Positions 63,439-64,000 of a stretch of DNA of 64,000 nt are shown in pieces; position 1 is the stretch's first letter; each line of letters starts with the position of its first letter. The stretch spans positions 20,702,053-20,766,052 of the forward strand of contig OX344750.2 in NCBI GenBank assembly GCA_947034885.2, in the 5' to 3' direction. The DNA is from Thuidium tamariscinum (taxonomy: Eukaryota > Streptophyta > Bryopsida > Hypnales > Thuidiaceae). A program made the position numbers and the translations under genes. The notes under the pieces were generated by a model, which made no database searches, had not been told where the DNA came from, and worked only from the letters and a program-made list of their open reading frames with translations.

Positions 63439-64000
63439 GTGTTTCTTTTAGAGCCATCATTCCAACTCTCATTTGTTTCTTACTTTGAGTTTGTTTAGAT
63501 AGTAGGCCTAAACTTATTGATACTATTTAAGCACATTAACCAATGTGTTACAAGATTGTAATTTGGGGGAGATTAATGTAGGGTGTCACATTGAATACAA
63601 GAGTCAAACATCATTTAAATGAAATTGTTATCAGTGTGAATGCATTTTTATGCAATTTTTAGAGTGGGAGGTTGTAAACCACTACAAATGAAAAAAAGAA
63701 TTTATTTTCATTGGAGATCATTGATCATAATAATTGAGCCAAATCATGCTTACACCACTTACTATTCAATTCAACAAAATTTATGAATAGATGAGTTACT
63801 ACTTGTAATTGGGGTCAATTTAGGGTCACTTCCTTATAGTCAATTACTTTTCTTCTTGGAAGGTAGATAAAACCAAGAAATTTATGATATTCCTTTTTAC
63901 CACAACCCATCATTTCTCAATAATGGCTTTTACCTCTGTCATAATCTTATGATAGTCCACAAAGGCATAAAGTGGAATGCAACATTTTCACATCACTATG
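63439..64000. other. Intron 2 of the ARID gene, unfinished
   Basis: AT-rich sequence with no recognisable next exon before the window ends. The ARID domain still lacks its C-terminal helices here, so at least one further exon must follow. Confidence 0.6.

Overview
The window is nuclear DNA from a land plant. The evidence is spliced genes with GT-AG introns, long AT-rich intergenic DNA full of degenerate transposons, and plant-type gene families (DUF231/TBL acetyltransferase, ARID-HMG regulator, plant cofactor-independent phosphoglycerate mutase). The subtilase and the two-domain kinases look unlike the common flowering-plant families, so I lean towards a non-flowering plant such as a bryophyte or lycophyte. 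The sequence alone does not settle this.

Layout: 1-5250 is gene-poor, with small repeats and one doubtful small ORF. 5253-9180 (-) is a six-exon trichome-birefringence-like gene. 9181-24342 has no functional gene. It holds the corpse of a Plavaka-type transposase (about 14335-19535, two in-frame TGA codons), into which a TTAA-flanked element and a Mutator-like TIR element have inserted. 24343-29516 (+) is an intact 14-exon subtilisin-like protease. 29800-33000 is a cluster of TTAA-flanked elements. 34200-36044 (-) and 44220-46188 (-) are two copies of an intronless pseudokinase-kinase gene on a segmental duplication. The second copy is frameshifted, and its flank was later split by mobile elements. 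50730-54263 (+) is an eight-exon acetoacetyl-CoA thiolase with one GC-AG intron. It converges on 55438-59212 (-), a five-exon phosphoglycerate mutase. 61267 to beyond the right edge (+) is the start of an ARID-domain gene.

The genes do not form a pathway; this is ordinary eukaryotic gene order. The most unusual content is the mobile DNA. At least seven non-autonomous elements or fragments carry ends of the form TTAA-CCC(C/T)TAA, the signature of the piggyBac superfamily, and some are rearranged or nested. Other elements include a near-perfect 324-bp hairpin, an element with an exact 11-bp target duplication, a Stowaway-like element and several older foldbacks. Among the genes, the duplicated pseudokinase-kinase pair is the most interesting.

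Exon borders were read by eye from splice-site phase and protein-family similarity; no alignment program was run.
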